Shown here: positions 33,423 to 45,000 of the stretch, in pieces
Layout: every line of letters starts with the position of its first letter
How positions within the stretch are numbered: the first letter of the stretch is position 1
NCBI RefSeq assembly: GCF_000315625.1
Contig: NW_005434478.1
Span: 1-64,000 of the forward strand
Direction: 5' to 3'
DNA length: 64,000 nt
Source: Guillardia theta CCMP2712
Taxonomy: Eukaryota > Cryptophyceae > Pyrenomonadales > Geminigeraceae
Notes under the pieces: model-generated
Database searches by the model: none
What the model was told of the DNA's origin: nothing
Seen by the model: the letters and a program-made list of their open reading frames with translations, nothing else
Translations under genes and position numbers: made by a program

Positions 33423-34453
33423 TTCAAAGACCCTTCACCTCCTGGGCAATGCTGCTGGCGTACCAGACAGCAATCATAATCCCAACGATGGCGATGCCAG
33501 TCCCGATGAAGTGATAGATATTCGTCCCCTGTGAGGTATTAGCAAAGGCGGAAAACAGCCCAACTACTGCACCCCGGGATCAGCAGCTTCCAAAAGCGCT
33601 TCACCAATCAACAAGTTCAAAATCGTGTTTGGGATCATCCCCTGCCGCACAAATCATTCCGACCCCAGCCCCTGTCGTGCGGGATACCAGCATGAAAAAG
33701 AAGACAAATTGCTCAAACGGAACTGTTGTGAGAGAGAAGAGATAAGGGTGTGAACCATATGGGACTGGCATGAAGCAAAGCAGAAGGTTAATCTTTGCGG
33801 CCTTGCAATGACAATGTCAAAATATCTCCCGCCAGTGAGAGCAAGATTTACCTCCTTCCAATCTTGCCCCATATACTTCATCAAACCCTTCCATACATGT
33901 GCTCCATCCGATTTGGAAATGAGATCGTTCACCTGACAGAAGCCAACTCAGTAAACACCTCCATCGAACCGACAAGACTGACGTAGTCCTTGAAGAGGTA
34001 GCGACCAATCACAAACAAAACCGCTGAGGAGATGAAGATTGCAAACATTTGAATGAGAAATCCCCAGCCAAGTCCGAAAATGAAACCGATGGCAATACAG
34101 AAAGGCCCATAGGGGATGAAAACCAGCGCGCAAGCAATGAAAACGAGGTAGTAGACAACCAAACTCCACGGCAACTCTTCCCTAAAAAAATCCTTTCCTT
34201 GTATGATGGCATTGAAGATCTGATTTCCAAAGTACCACCCCTTTTACGAACAACAATGTGAGTTACTGGATATATCCAAGAAAATCCTTACCAAACAAAT
34301 AATTATCACGATCACTGAGATTGCAATCCAAAGGTCTGGATTTGTGAGAGAGAACATTGACTTCCACTTGTCCTTCTGCGTCTTTTTCTTATCATCCTCG
34401 GGATCATTGACACTCGCGGGAGAGGTGTTTGCAGCTGGCTCAGACACTCCCAT
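33423..34453 (-). CDS. VTT-domain (TMEM41/VMP1/DedA-like) membrane protein
   Basis: The gene is read from ATG 34453 (MGVSEPAANTSPASVNDPED). A cytosolic basic segment precedes TM1 (LWIAISVIVIIICLVRIF). After a short intron, REELPWSLVVYYLVFIACAL leads into FIPYGPFCIAIGFIFGLGWG and FAIFISSAVLFVIGRYLF, the core VTT pattern. Later exons give INLLLCFMPVPYGSHPYLFS (the conserved R/P..P segment) and, across a 46-nt intron, GMIPNTILNLLIGEALLEA, matching the VTT 'P-N-x-x-N' loop. A last intron of 50 nt leads to a terminal TM (IGTGIAIVGIMIAVWYASSI) and TGA at 33423. VTT proteins are lipid scramblases of the ER or endomembranes, acting in autophagy and lipid distribution. Assignment to TMEM41 versus TMEM64 type is not resolved. 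Confidence 0.8.
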
Positions 34454-35056
34454 TGTATAGGCGAACTAAGCACTGATCAAAGATCAAAGACCCCAGACAA
34501 GCTGCCTGTGCAAATCCTGACGTGCAGGGAAAACGTAAGAAAGCATCAAACAAAGGAAGATGATGTTTGGACAATCCACCAGAGTCAAGCTGATGAATTG
34601 ACATGCCAAGCCCCTCATCTCCTTCAAAATCATTCGCCTCTTCTCGTTTATGATCCTCTAATCCATCACCTCTTTCTTGTCCATTCTTTCCACTGTCCCC
34701 TTTCCTCCCTGACGTGACAATGTATCATCCCATCCCATCCCATCCTATTCTATCCCAGTCCACATCCACATCCGGATCCCATCTCGTCTTGTCCCGTCTT
34801 GCACCATTTCATCTCACCTCATCTCATCTCATCTCATCTCATCTCATCTCATCTCATCTCATCTCATCTCATCTCTTTTCTTCTCTTCCTCTCTCCTCTA
34901 AATCTTCTCATCCCATCCCTGCCATGCCGCCATGGTCTATATCTGGCTTTTCACATCTTTACCTGACACCTCGCGGATACTCTTACGGATACCTTCACGG
35001 ATACTCTCATTCATTTTCCGTTTCATGTTTGTAACGGCAAAGTCGGAAATAGCGCC
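34454..35056. repeat. divergent spacer with (ATCTC)n pentanucleotide microsatellite at 34811-34875
   Basis: The 603-bp spacer lies between the VTT gene and a small plus-strand gene. It contains about 13 tandem ATCTC units at 34811-34875, preceded by CATCC-type degenerate units from 34728. Open frames here encode only Ser/His/Leu runs from the repeat. The pyrimidine-rich plus strand makes the region strongly strand-asymmetric. Confidence 0.8.
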
Positions 35057-35362
35057 ATGTTCGCAGAGTTGTTCAACGCGTTCACGGATGATGAGCAGCC
35101 GAAGAAGAAAGTGATCGCTCATCTCCCCAACTTCTCTGAAGCCGTTTCAAATCCACAGCTAGCCGTTGTGAGTACTCTTGCCTTGCGACTCTTGTGCACC
35201 TGCTTCTTCCTTGCTTGCTGCTTTACTGACTTTTCGTTCAAGAAATGGGTGTTGTCGAAGGAAGCGAAAAAGAAAGCTGCATGGTGGAAGGAACACGCGA
35301 AACTGAAAGCAGCATCAAGTGTTCCCTGTGATACGCTTTGTGAGATAATTCGAAATCAATGA
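35057..35362 (+). CDS. small basic protein of unknown function, possible retained intron
   Basis: ATG 35057 opens MFAELFNAFTDDEQPKKK followed by VIAHLPNFSEAVSNPQLAV. At 35168 there is a canonical donor (GTGAGT) and at 35241-35242 an acceptor. Removing this 75-nt intron gives KWVLSKEAKKKAAWWKEHAK and a stop at 35360-35362, a protein of 76 residues. The intron is a multiple of three and has no stop. If retained, it adds a hydrophobic helix (LALRLLCTCFFLACCFT) and yields 101 residues. Alternative splicing could therefore switch the product between soluble and membrane forms. I do not recognise the family. Confidence 0.5.
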   Translation: MFAELFNAFTDDEQPKKKVIAHLPNFSEAVSNPQLAVVSTLALRLLCTCFFLACCFTDFSFKKWVLSKEAKKKAAWWKEHAKLKAASSVPCDTLCEIIRNQ

Positions 35363-36584
35363 ACATTGTACATTTGGATGGGGCTTGTTGAAAATTGCAG
35401 CTACTATGATCAGATTTGAGATGATTTCGGGTCATCAAAAACAGAATGGTCAAGCTTGATCTCATTCATAATGATGAACCCTCTGCGTCTTATTTTATCA
35501 CAAAATCTGATTTTCGTGTACAGCTCCCTAGATCCTGCGCTAACGATGGAACTCTAAACAAATTTGATTGCAAGGGTTGGAAGGTAGATGGAACTGAAGG
35601 TGACTGACCGCAAGCTTTCGTTTAACATGAAACGTTTTGCGCATCTTGTTCAAAACTCCTTGGCAAGGTACCACCAATAATCCATTCTCGGATTACCTGG
35701 ATTAGGTCCAGCTTGAAAATGTGAGAACGAAAACGCATACTGTGGTGGTCAAAACCAACTTTTTCATGCAATGGTCTTCCAAAGCGAGACCAACTTTGCA
35801 TTAGGCTTATCTATTTTGACAACTCTCCGAACAAGCAGCTGCTGTTACCTCTCCTCAATTGCACTGAACTTTGTTGTAACCTCTCCTTGATACGGTACGC
35901 GCCGTTGCCAAAGTTCTCCTCTGGTAGACTTGCAATGCCTTTCTCACCTCACAATCCACCACGGTGATATCAAGCTGCACTGGCAGAGCGGTAGACAGTC
36001 AATATGTCATGTGTTTGTCGTCATTGTATGCTTGTTGTTTCAACCATTTCACACCACTGGACACTGCCGCAGTGCCCGCCATCCCGAGTCCGATGATCGA
36101 TGGAGGCCGGGCTATCACTGATCCGATGATCAGATGACTGAACAGGCACAGACGGTCACACGTCGAACAGACGGTCACAGTGAGTGATCAAGTGATCAAG
36201 TGATGCATCACTAGTTGATCACTGACTCAAAGGCTTCAGTTCGGCTCGATGATGACCGGCAAGCCTGATCGCAACGACGGCATCAGTTGTACTACCTAAT
36301 AACGGTTAATAACGGCCGGAAGCCCCCAAAGAGCGGATGAGTCGCATGGAGTGGTGCTAGGGGGGGTCCGGGGACACAAGAAGAGGAAGAGAAGAGGAAG
36401 GAGGAGAGGGAGAGGCAAGTCAGAGATCGTCTGAAGATAGAAGAAACCAGGAGAAGGAGAAGCTCGGTGATAAGAGGAGGCCATTATCGACAGAAGACGT
36501 TGCAAGATAACGCTGACAACTGCTCGGCAAGTAAAAGAGAAAAAGTGACACAGCTGCGAAATAAGAGAGCGACCAGAAGCGTAA
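35363..36584. other. intergenic spacer with palindromic hairpin at 36192-36222
   Basis: No gene is recognised in this 1.2-kb stretch. From 36090 the sequence is dense in TGATCA/ATCACT words. A nearly perfect inverted repeat at 36192-36222 (GTGATCAAGTGATG against CATCACTAGTTGATCAC) could fold into a hairpin. Similar TGATCAT words appear in the GC-rich repeat islands, so this may be the edge of a related element. Purine-rich GAGGAAGAG repeats follow at 36370-36470. Confidence 0.45.
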
Positions 36585-38136
36585 ATGAAAGAAAACCAAC
36601 ACGGTACAATGGATCAAGATCCCTGGGAAACAATTGCTGTCATTGGCCTAGGTCGACTGGGTGTATGTTTCTCAGTTGTCCTCGATGAAGCTGGATACGA
36701 TGTCATTGGGATGGACGTGAATGAATCTATCGTGAACTCTGTAAACAGCAGAAAGAACGATTCATCGGAGCCGGGATTATCTGAAGCTCTCTTGAGATGC
36801 CGAAAGTTTCGGGCCACGACAGATATGTCCGAGGCTGTACAGAACGCCAGAGTCATATTCATCCTGGTTCCCACCCCAAACTCTGGTGGTAGAGATTTCT
36901 ACAATCACAGCATACTGAGCAATGTACTCTTCAAGCTCAACACGCTCAAGGTCGCCCATCGACACATCGTGATATCAGCAACGGTGCTGCCTGGGTATAT
37001 CCGATCGACTGGGAATTTCCTGATACGAGATTGCCCAAACACGACGCTGAGCTACAATCCTGCCTTTGTAGCACAGGGAGATATCCTCGAGGGATACAAA
37101 ACAGGCGGATGGTTTCGGCTTGTGATGATCGGACGAGCAAACGAAGAGGTCGGGAGGATCTTGACGCGCGTGTACGAACGCATCGCCCCGGCAGACCGAC
37201 GTCCACACATCTGCCTCATGTCGCCAGAAAGCGCTGAAATAGCTAAGCTCTGCTCCAACTGCTTCCGCACGACCAAGATCAGCTTCTGCAACATGGTCGC
37301 GGATCTGGCAGACAAGACTCCTGGGGCAGACAAGCACGAGATCTGCGCGGCGTTGGGTAAGGTGAACGTAAGCCGGGTATGTGCGAGTGAGTGACCTGGG
37401 AACTAGGACGAGAGCATCGGGCCGATATGCATGCGGCCAGGCTATGGTTATGGAGGACCCTGTTACCCTCGCGACAATCAGGCGCTGGCTCTATACGCGA
37501 AGCAGGTAGATGCCAGCGATGACGTAAGCAGAGGGCTGACATTCGTGCGAGGTCGGGGTGAATCCATGCATTCCAGAGGCTACACACAACTACAACGAGT
37601 AGGCCATCATTTCACGTTCGTTCGTCTGAATCTCCGCCAGGTTCCATCACGACATCATGGCGGAAGAATGCTTGCGAGAGGGAAGAGAAGAGTGATATCG
37701 CAGTTCTTCCCCTGCCCTTGCCTCACAACATGCTTGAGCAGATACGTATTTGAGGATGTTACATACAAGCCTAGGTGTGCAGTGGCGATGATCGATGAAT
37801 CGCCAAAGCTCCGTGTGGTAACTCAGTCCTCTCCTCCTTCCCATCTCTTCCTCGTTGACCACGAATCTTCAGGCATATGCGCTGGTGAAAGCAGGAAAAC
37901 GCGTCATCATCCGAGACCGGCAAGCGGTGCGTCTCTTGCCGAGACTTGCAGGGTCTGAGAGACATTTAGGTCATCTTCGAAGTCATGAAGGAATTTGGGT
38001 CAAAGTTCGTGTACGAGATCGTGGATGAAGACGGCATCCCCGCCCGTCCTGCTTCTCCGTCCTCGTCTGCGGCTCAGGCAATAGTCGCTGGTATGAGGGC
38101 CTGCGGCTTCTGACTTGGTTGTCAGCTCTCGGCTGA
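36585..38136 (+). CDS. nucleotide-sugar dehydrogenase (UDP-glucose/GDP-mannose dehydrogenase family)
   Basis: ATG 36585 opens the first exon (MKENQHGTMDQDPW). The Rossmann motif is AVIGLGRLG with the acidic beta-2 end at VIGMDVN, then IFILVPTP and YNPAFVAQGDILEG. The helix with the conserved Lys is AEIAKLCSN. A 45-nt intron (37362-37406) joins AALGK to DESIGPICMRPGYGYGGPCY, which holds the catalytic Cys of the GFGGPCFPRD motif. Further short exons give ATHNYNEFHHDIMAEECLRE, YVFEDVTYKPRCAVAMIDES, AYALVKAGKRVIIRD and VIFEVMKEFGSKFVYEIV. Family members oxidise the C6 hydroxyl of a nucleotide sugar to a uronate with two NAD+. The dimerisation helix is reduced and exact sugar specificity cannot be told. 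The 3' end is uncertain: TGA at 38134 is used here, and coding-like sequence continues to 38203. Confidence 0.75.
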
Positions 38137-38638
38137 GTGCGCCAAGGAGGGAGAAGCTCATTTGCTGTTCGTGGCCGAATCTTCGAGCAATGGCGTCTAC
38201 TGACGACTGGTAAGCGGAACTCGAGACGTCTGCTGTTGATGCAAGTGACTTGCATGCCTCGTGCAGCCTCGTGCCAACTCTCTTCGACCTTTGTCTACGT
38301 CTCCTCCCTTTAACTTCTTAACGGAGAATTGCTCGGACGAGGGAGGACGCGGTAGCGTCGCTGAACTCGTGGAAGCTCTTCCCGCATGATGTCCACCTGC
38401 ATTAATTTACAACCTTTCCCTCAGCTCGAATGAACAATACGCACAAGATAGGCAAATCTGTCTCCTCCGAAAAGTCCAGCAGCCTTCCAGCAGCTTCCAA
38501 GCGTCTCTGCCCTTATAGTGAGCCTCTTCAAGAATGTTTCGTGCCTCTCACGTCCAACTTCGTTCCCATGATGCCTCGCATGATCGTTCGCCGAGTTGTC
38601 CCTATTGGAGAATCTTCGATTGTTAACCGGTCGGCAAA

Positions 38639-41127
38639 TCAGAGGGAGGAGCAGACATGAAGAAAGAGGTCGTGAAGTGCAGACCTGAAGGCGGGGAAGG
38701 GACTTGCAAGCTCTCCCAGGATGAAGCGTGGGCGATGGAGACATTGAGCTCTACCTGAAACATCTCCCGTACCTTTGAAGCTCTCAGTCGCAGCGAGTTC
38801 GAGGTGGTTCCTGACCTCTGCCAGCTGAGCGCGCGTTCCTTCCGCTACAATCTTGCCTCCCGTTTCCATCGCCTCCGACTCCAAACTTATCGTCGCTCCA
38901 CTTACTTTCATCGCCTCTCTGCCATTTGTGTGAACAGAAGCGTGTGCAAAGAAATCGCTCCTGACCTGAGGAAACTGGACTTTCCCAGCAGCAGTCTAAA
39001 CTCGCTTGTTGACAACTGCGTCTCGCTCTTGACTTCGCTCATCTCCATCTCCATCATCCTCGTGAACACTGCACGAGGAGCATCGCTCCACTTGTACTCT
39101 CGGATATATTTGTCGAACTCCAAGTAGTCGGTAAGGTCTCCTTCAACCAGATCAGGTCGCCTGGGGAACTCTTCTACCTCCCACCTGATGATGCATCGAC
39201 GACGTAAAGCAAGAGGTCCACACCAACACAATCGATCATGTTCAAAATCTCTTGGTGATCCTGGTTGATCATTGTCATTGACCGACTATCATTTCCTGCG
39301 ATCGTTACGAATTCTCCGCATTCCTTGAAGCCGCGCGCGTCGAAGACGAGGACGTCGCTGTCTGCCTCTTAAATTTAGAAGATGAGACAACATGGCAACC
39401 TTGACCTTGCTTGTACGCTGCTCTCCTCATCAATGACGCTGCTTCCAGCAGACTCAAGTCTTCCTCCTCCTCATACACTCAAAACACTCTCAGAATGTCA
39501 GACTTCTACGTACCATAGCAAGCGTATCGATCACATCTAATCCCATCTCGCTGGCTAGAGAACTAATTCTGTTGAAAGTAAGAGAAGCCAGGCGACGAGT
39601 AGCCGATACATGAACGCAGAGTCTTCAGCAGTGAAGTCGAGAGTGGATAAGCTTGGGTTCAACCCCGCTTTTCCTTGAAGCCAGTTCCCCAGGTTTGCGA
39701 CATGCGTGCTCTTACCAGTGTCGCCTTTGCCGATGAGAGCGATGGTGAAGGGACCTGGATGAGTCAGCTTGGTCATTCGATCGAGGACATGATTCCTGGA
39801 ATCAGCTCATCACCTGGGAAGGAGGCTCGGGTCGACTTGATGTCACTCAAGATGTCTTGTGCTGTCTTGCTACGGGATGGGGTGGAGGACAAAATCCTCG
39901 TTAGACTTCGCTCGACTGATGAATCGACTGGAAACTACTTACGCACAACATAGGATACCAAAGTGAACCTTCAGCTCGAAGTTCAGCCAGCTTGTTGAAA
40001 GTTTTTCCCACCAGATTCTTCTGCAGACCTTCGCCTACCATGCAGCCATCAGTGAAACTTTGGACTACCTCGTGCTCACATATGTCCTCCGTGAGAACGG
40101 GGCTCAGTGCTCGCTGTCTAATTCCATCTCGGAAATCTTGAAGGGGTCCAGACAGCATCTCTAGAGAGACCTTTCCGGCATACAGCACGCTCTTGAAGGC
40201 ATCGGTGAGATCAGGATTCTTCTCTTCTAGATGTTTCATCCTCCTTGGGTATCTTCGGTCCTCCTGACGATCCTTCTCCCAGCTACCCTCCACTTCGGCT
40301 TCGAGCCCGCTTGTCAACTTCTTGACATGACTCACATGCCAACAGGAATACTCCTCCAGTGATGGAATTCCCTCAGCTCTCCTGTTTCAAGGCATCAGGG
40401 AGCCTGAGAGCATTGCCAACAGGCTGACCTTGGGCTCGCTTGGAAGTGAAGGTACTGCTCGATTGCCTCTAGTGTAATCTTCCAAACATCCATCAAGAAG
40501 CCCAGGACCTTGCCAGAAAAATAAATATTAGGAATCACGAATAGACAACAGGAGCGGCGGTTCAACACATGGTACAGACCGATATTAGCCAAGGAGGCAT
40601 TCCACGTACAATGAGGAATTCTACAACACGTATCTGATACGATTCAATGTCAAGAAGCGATGGCAAGAATGCATCTTGATGCACGAAACCTTCAAAGAAA
40701 CAATCAATCTTGTCATGTACGTAAACATTCGTTTGATAAGGAATCTATATCGGATCCCTGGAGTGCTCGTTACACTTTTGTAAGCATCATTCAAATCAAA
40801 ACCGGCCCTCCTAAAGAATTGTAGCACAGAGAGCAGACGGGAGCGAGTGCCTCCAGACGATGGTTCGTCTGCTACACAACTGTCCATGCTTTCACCGCCT
40901 CTGACCCTCCTCCCCGGCAGCTGTGATGTCCCTCTCCTGAGCAAGGCGCGCAGCAAGGTGCTGTCAGGAGCAGGCGAGTGAAGGAGGTTGGCAGAGCCAT
41001 AGCCAGCACATGGTAGCAGTTCCTTCTTTCCCTCCGCATGTGAAGCGCTTCCATGCTCAGCTCCTCCCGCTGCTCTCGTCGCCATCAGCAGGATGAGCAC
41101 CCCAGCCCTGAGAGCCATTGGGCGCAT
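38639..41127 (-). CDS. secreted or organelle P-loop NTPase-like protein (multi-exon)
   Basis: The first ATG in frame on the minus strand is at 41125-41127 (MRPMALRAGVLILLMATRAA), a clear signal peptide. Downstream exons include GFDLNDAYKS, KVLGFLMDVWKITLEAIEQY and NPDLTDAFKSVLYAGKVSLE. A P-loop follows at about 39716-39745 (TIALIGKGDTGKSTHVANLG), then LSTLDFTAEDSAF. A G3-like segment is DSDVLVFDARGFKECGEF, followed by INQDHQEILNMIDCVGVDLL and YIREYKWSDAPRAVFTRMME (a weak G4-like VFTRM). The C-terminal part has KVSGATISLESEAMETGGKI. The pattern recalls dynamin/septin-type or AIG1-like GTPases but no family fits well. A P-loop protein with a signal peptide is unusual unless routed to a plastid. 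Exon limits and the stop (38639) are tentative. Confidence 0.5.
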
Positions 41128-41139
41128 CGTACTCGAGTC

Positions 41140-41520
41140 AGTCAACCCTGGAGCCGGGAGTCCCCGGCCGGGCCGCCGCCGGATCCCGGCCGCGCCGGGC
41201 GGCCGGGACCGGCGGACCGCGGCATCATGCGGCGGCGGGCATCACTGTGACGGCGCCGGGTACTGAGTACGATGGTAATGAGCGTCGTAATGCATATCAT
41301 TGCACAGCACGTCCCGCCGCATTGAAAGGCCTTGTGGTCCTTCGCTGACGGGCGGGGGGCCGGGCGGCGGGCCACAGCCGCCTTACGCGCAGTTAACTGA
41401 GTGAAGGTATCAGTTAAGTGTCAGCCGGCCTCCTCGGGACTGGGAGTCGACTCTGGGGGCTCAGCGGCTGATCATCGGATTGTCTTCGTACTGATCTTTA
41501 ACTTAACTTTGAGTAAACTG
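41140..41520 (+). repeat. GC-rich repeat island with core-repeat copy 4 (41482-41518)
   Basis: GGCCGGGCCGCC-like sequence at 41160-41260 is followed by CGTCGTAATGCATATCATTGC (also seen near 5450). At 41482-41518 comes the shared core GATTGTCTTCGTACTGATC and TTTAACTTAACTTTGAGTAAA. The order GC island, AATGCATAT segment, core is thus partly shared with the copy at 5386-6140. It starts 13 bp upstream of the P-loop gene ATG. Confidence 0.65.
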
Positions 41521-41639
41521 AGGAGCGTCCCCGAATCCGAGTGTGCCGCGGCCCGGTACTACGGTGCCGGGGTGTCGCCGGGGACCCAACATGTACGATT
41601 GATGAGTAAAGATTGAGTGACCTCCCATTGGAGCTGGGA

Positions 41640-41890
41640 ACCGAACGTTCAAGTTTGGTCTCCCCTGGACCCCACCCACCCGCACGCGCCATCGCTCCAT
41701 TCCCGAAATACCACCCCTGCCTACAGCTGTCCAATGAGTTTACCACCCCCACCAGTCGATGTTCCGCTCAACGTCGGGAAATTCAACCCGTCCTTGGAGC
41801 TGCTGATCTACCACCCCACCCACCAACTTCTGCTTGTTTCCTTTCATCCCACCCCACCTCATCTTCCTCACCCACGAACCCTACCAAGAT
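41640..41890 (-). repeat. C-rich (G-rich on minus strand) CCACCCCACC island
   Basis: The plus strand is a run of CCCCACCCACC, TACCACCCC, CACCCCACC and similar words with very few G. The minus strand therefore carries GGGGTGGG tracts able to form G-quadruplexes. It is in the spacer just upstream of the TRANK1-like gene, between divergent genes. Similar islands are found at 52310-52800, 56530-57060 and 61930-62540. Confidence 0.6.
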
Positions 41891-42032
41891 AAAACACCCA
41901 CCCTGCCTTCCTTCCACGATCCTTCCTACCGAGCTTTGCTCTCCACGCCCTAGTCTCCTCCTACTCCTACCAACCCTCCTGTCCTAGCTCTCTCTTTCAG
42001 TCGAGTTCCTTTCGTCAGTCGGCTTCTGAGAC

Positions 42033-45000
42033 ATGCCTCCCTCACCTGCCCTGTTCAAGAAGATGCTCCATCGAAGGGATCCTGAATCACTCAATGAATG
42101 CCTGAAAATGCTGGAGAAAATGATGACCAGCACACCTAGACAAAGGTTGAACAAATCAATGCTTGCCATGGAGTCAGCTGCGATCATGGATACATTGAGC
42201 TCGATGAAATCTCAGATTGAAAGCATGGAGATATTGCAGTGGGCAAAGCAGTGTCAAATCGGGAAGAAACGAAGGGAAGAGTTCGAAAATGAGATTCACA
42301 GAAAGTTAGATGAGCATAGTCCAAAACAAGATGACGATGACAAAGTCTTGAAAACCTGCTTGAACAATCTCAACTTGATCATCATGGGTTTGAAGTTCGA
42401 AGATGCAACTCTCATTAAGAAAGCAATGTTTGTTCCAAATTGGATTTTTCGAAGCAACTCAAAGCTTGCAATCTGGCTAGAGCATGGATGGTTATCTGCA
42501 TTTGTTGAAGAAGTGTGGCCTATTATCTTGCAGGAGGACGATGACCGCGTCACGCAAGATTTTGAGGAACTTTTCATGGAGATGATTCAGAAAGGAAGCA
42601 AGCTTTTCTCAGATTCGCAAAGGAAAAAAGAGATCAGTAAGCTTCAAAGGAACATCTCTCAGTTCTTGGTTGCAATCTTCGACATACAATACTTACGAGA
42701 CAGCCGTCGAAGCAAGCGTTGTATGGATTTGTTGAGAAAGTTCAAAGTCGAACCAATCATGACAGGCAATTTTCAAAAGTTGCTGTTGCCATTGTGTGGA
42801 AAGGTGCTTGATCGGATGAATATGGACATGATATCCGAGTTGTCAGCCCTGGTAAATTGGGCTGAGATTCTGTCTGCTGGTTCTCTTCAAGCAATCCTTG
42901 GTAAAGATGTCACACCGCTTGGCTTTGTCTGTCAAAGACAACCTCCGAGAGACAGGATCGAAATTGATGCTGTCTGCAATTCAAGCATGAATGTATTTTC
43001 ACACAGATTATGCTCGTTTGATTTGAAGGTATTCCTGCAAAGAAAAGATAACAAGCTTGTCTGCGATTTGAAAATTGTTGCTTCATCTTCAATGTCCAGT
43101 TTCTTATCTAATGGCGAAAGGCTTACAGTTCATGTCACAGTCGACTCGGTCAAGAAGACTGCTGTCATGTTTGAGAACAACAATTCATCTTCTTCATTGT
43201 GCTTTTCTGCGTCAGGCAAGGGAGTCCATCTCGTTATTGAAATTGATAGTGTGCTCTTGCGGGAGGGCAGGGTGCTTCAAACTATCGAGCAGTGGCGTCA
43301 GGATCAAGCATCTGTGATTAGATTTCTTTTGGACAAAGGAGCAGACAAAAACATATCTCATGTCAAGCATAAAACTATTCACGCCATCGCGGTCGAACAC
43401 GGGGTATCCCCTTCCATCTGCAAACTCCTAATCCCTTCTGATGTGGAATGTTCTCTGACCAATGCTCTAAAAAGATTTCCTGTCGCTCAGAGGGAAGTGA
43501 TGGAACTGGTTGAAGCTTTACCTGCTCAGACAGGAACTTTCTTTGACGTCAAGAAACTACTGAATGATCCAGACATTGACGATTCTTACCTGTCCAATCT
43601 ACTTCCTGTATTGCTCTTCCGATGCAGGAACAAAGAAACTCATTTTCGTTGTGTCGTTGAGACAGAGAAAATTGGCTCGTGGAATGTTCTTCAACTTGTG
43701 CTTGACAACGTGATGGAAGGCGTAGATCTCACAACCATTCCGCTTCATGGAGTAATCAGCTCGGGCAACAATGACTTGCTCGCACGTTTGCTCAAGACAA
43801 AAGCAGATCCTAATCTCAAAACCGGAGAGTATGAGTCGACAGCGTTACATACCGCAGTGAGGCACAAGGATGTCACAGCCATTAAGCTTCTCCTGAATGC
43901 AGGTGCTGAGTGCAACGCAAGATCTCTCACAGGAACTGTGTTACATCTTCTGTGCGACCAAAAGTGCGATGAACAAGTGTTGGCGATCGGAACGCTTCTG
44001 ATAAATCATGGATCAGACCCCACGTTGCCGAACAACAAAGGAAAGAGTGCCATTCAAACGTGCCGCTCGGGTAAACTGAAAGAATTGTACCAGACGAATA
44101 AGAAATTGCAACCATGCTCACCAAACAAATCGGTGACAGGAAGCCCCGTCCTGAAAAAGACTCCAAGGTCAAAAGCTGCGATGATGGACAACAGCTGCGC
44201 TCATGAGGTGTCCTCGTCTGATGCTTGCATCACTGGAAAAGTTGATACTGGAAAGTGTCAAAGTGTTGAGCGCGCAAAGACCACTAAGGCATCCAAGCAG
44301 GCGAGCAATGCTTGCGATGATTCAGATTCTTTGATCTCGCTGCAGCAAGCGATCAGAGAACGTCTCAAGATGCTTTTGGATGGAATGGAGATGACGGTGA
44401 ATGAGGAATGTTCTTCTTTGAATGCTCAGGCAAAGATTCCATCAGCAGAAGAAAATCGAGACATGAAAACTGAACGGCCTCAGCGGACGCGTGTTGCTAA
44501 ACGATTGCAATTCGTTGAAGAGAACCCCTTGGATGGTGCGGGAGAGCAAATGGCTCCGAGTGCTGAGCAGGAGGGCTCTCAATCCGACAAGCTCGAGGAG
44601 ATGGACCGCCCGCTGGCTCTCAGAGGCGACGAATGCTGTACGGTCCAAGGCTTCACTGCTAAAGAGCTTTCCTCGAGCGCGTGGGACCTTCGTTTCACAC
44701 GAGAGTTCAAAGATCAATTATTCCAACTGTACAAGGACCCTAAGCTTCTCAGCTCAATCGTGAGCAAACTGAAGAGGCTCGCCAACGGGGAACAAGGAAG
44801 AAGTCTGATGAAGTGCCTCAAAGGAACTCCAAAGCACCTCAAGATCTTCGAGACTCCTTGCGTTTCCTTCAATGACAGCGGCCGATTCCTCTGGCAGTAT
44901 GCTGTTGACTACTCTCCTCGAATTCAAGGCTTCACTGACACCATTCGGCTCTGGCGTATCTGTCTCGATCACGATGACGTGCCGAGAGGCATCCGATTCA

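Noticed and set aside
38421-38744. Minus-strand frame of 107 codons after the P-loop gene
   Set aside because: Reads as His/Arg/Ser-rich with no conserved motif. It may be 3' untranslated sequence of the P-loop gene.
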